A stretch of 14,770 bases of DNA from an uncultured Collinsella sp. (GTDB lineage: Bacteria > Actinomycetota > Coriobacteriia > Coriobacteriales > Coriobacteriaceae): NCBI GenBank assembly GCA_900551625.1, contig URWZ01000015.1, positions 1-14,770 of the forward strand, read 5' to 3'. Positions within the stretch are counted from its first letter, which is position 1; each line of letters begins with the position of its first letter. The position numbers were made by a program, and so were the translations under genes. The notes beneath the pieces are model-generated. The model was given only the letters and a program-made list of their open reading frames with translations. It made no database searches and had not been told where the DNA came from. Of the stretch, positions 14,716 to 14,770 are shown piece by piece.

Positions 14716-14770
14716 TTTATCGCGAGTTCCGCACGAACAGGAGGCCACTTAATGTGGCCTCCGTCGTGAG
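14716..14770. repeat. 55-bp palindromic intergenic repeat, copy 2
   Basis: Exact direct copy of 9930-9984, running to the last base of the window; the true repeat may continue beyond. The hairpin arms lie at 14740-14748 and 14754-14762. Both copies have a GC-rich stretch with a GGGGCGGGG-like run upstream (about 9911-9925 and 14679-14698), so the related region may extend further left in diverged form. Confidence 0.95.

Overview
The window looks like chromosomal DNA from a GC-rich gut actinobacterium of the Coriobacteriia, most likely Collinsella or a close relative. This is inferred from base composition, the style of the proteins and the tilS-hpt-ftsH order; no database search was possible. 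It appears to be a whole assembly contig. The first 40 bases are an untrimmed Illumina Nextera adapter with part of an index. The last 55 bases exactly repeat an internal intergenic segment, so the contig probably stops at a repeat.

Layout from left to right: a small heat-shock protein (hsp20, +) closed by a strong terminator; an MBL-fold hydrolase of the YycJ/WalJ family (-), divergent from a tilS-hpt-ftsH cluster (+) for tRNA-Ile lysidinylation, purine salvage and membrane proteolysis; the ftsH terminator and then a separate 60-bp palindrome; a class I/II PLP aminotransferase (+); a short gap with a parS-like ParB site and a terminator; a YcdX-type PHP phosphoesterase (+); a two-way terminator shared with an RlmD/RlmCD-type 23S rRNA methyltransferase (-). 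The next gap carries copy 1 of the 55-bp palindromic repeat. Then come a 729-residue protein with a JetD-like (Wadjet, Toprim) C-terminal region (-) and a CstA-type transporter (-), followed by a 464-base non-coding stretch that ends with copy 2 of the repeat.

Two things stand out. First, cstA has a long leader that reads like a branched-chain amino-acid attenuator. It contains a 14-codon leader peptide ending Asn-Ile-Ile-Ser-Val-Val-Ile-Ile, a chain of mutually exclusive hairpins, and a perfect intrinsic terminator just before the cstA ribosome binding site. CstA-family proteins import pyruvate or peptides, and pyruvate is the precursor of valine and leucine, so the logic is plausible. Second, the JetD-like protein has no JetA, JetB or JetC partners beside it, and a disordered, charged linker of more than 300 residues joins its N-terminal winged-helix-like part to its JetD-like part. 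The cstA and JetD-like genes lie together between the two direct copies of the 55-bp repeat, so that 4.7-kb block could be a recombination unit.

The remaining genes are ordinary housekeeping functions. No phage genes, insertion-sequence transposase, CRISPR array, tRNA or rRNA was seen.
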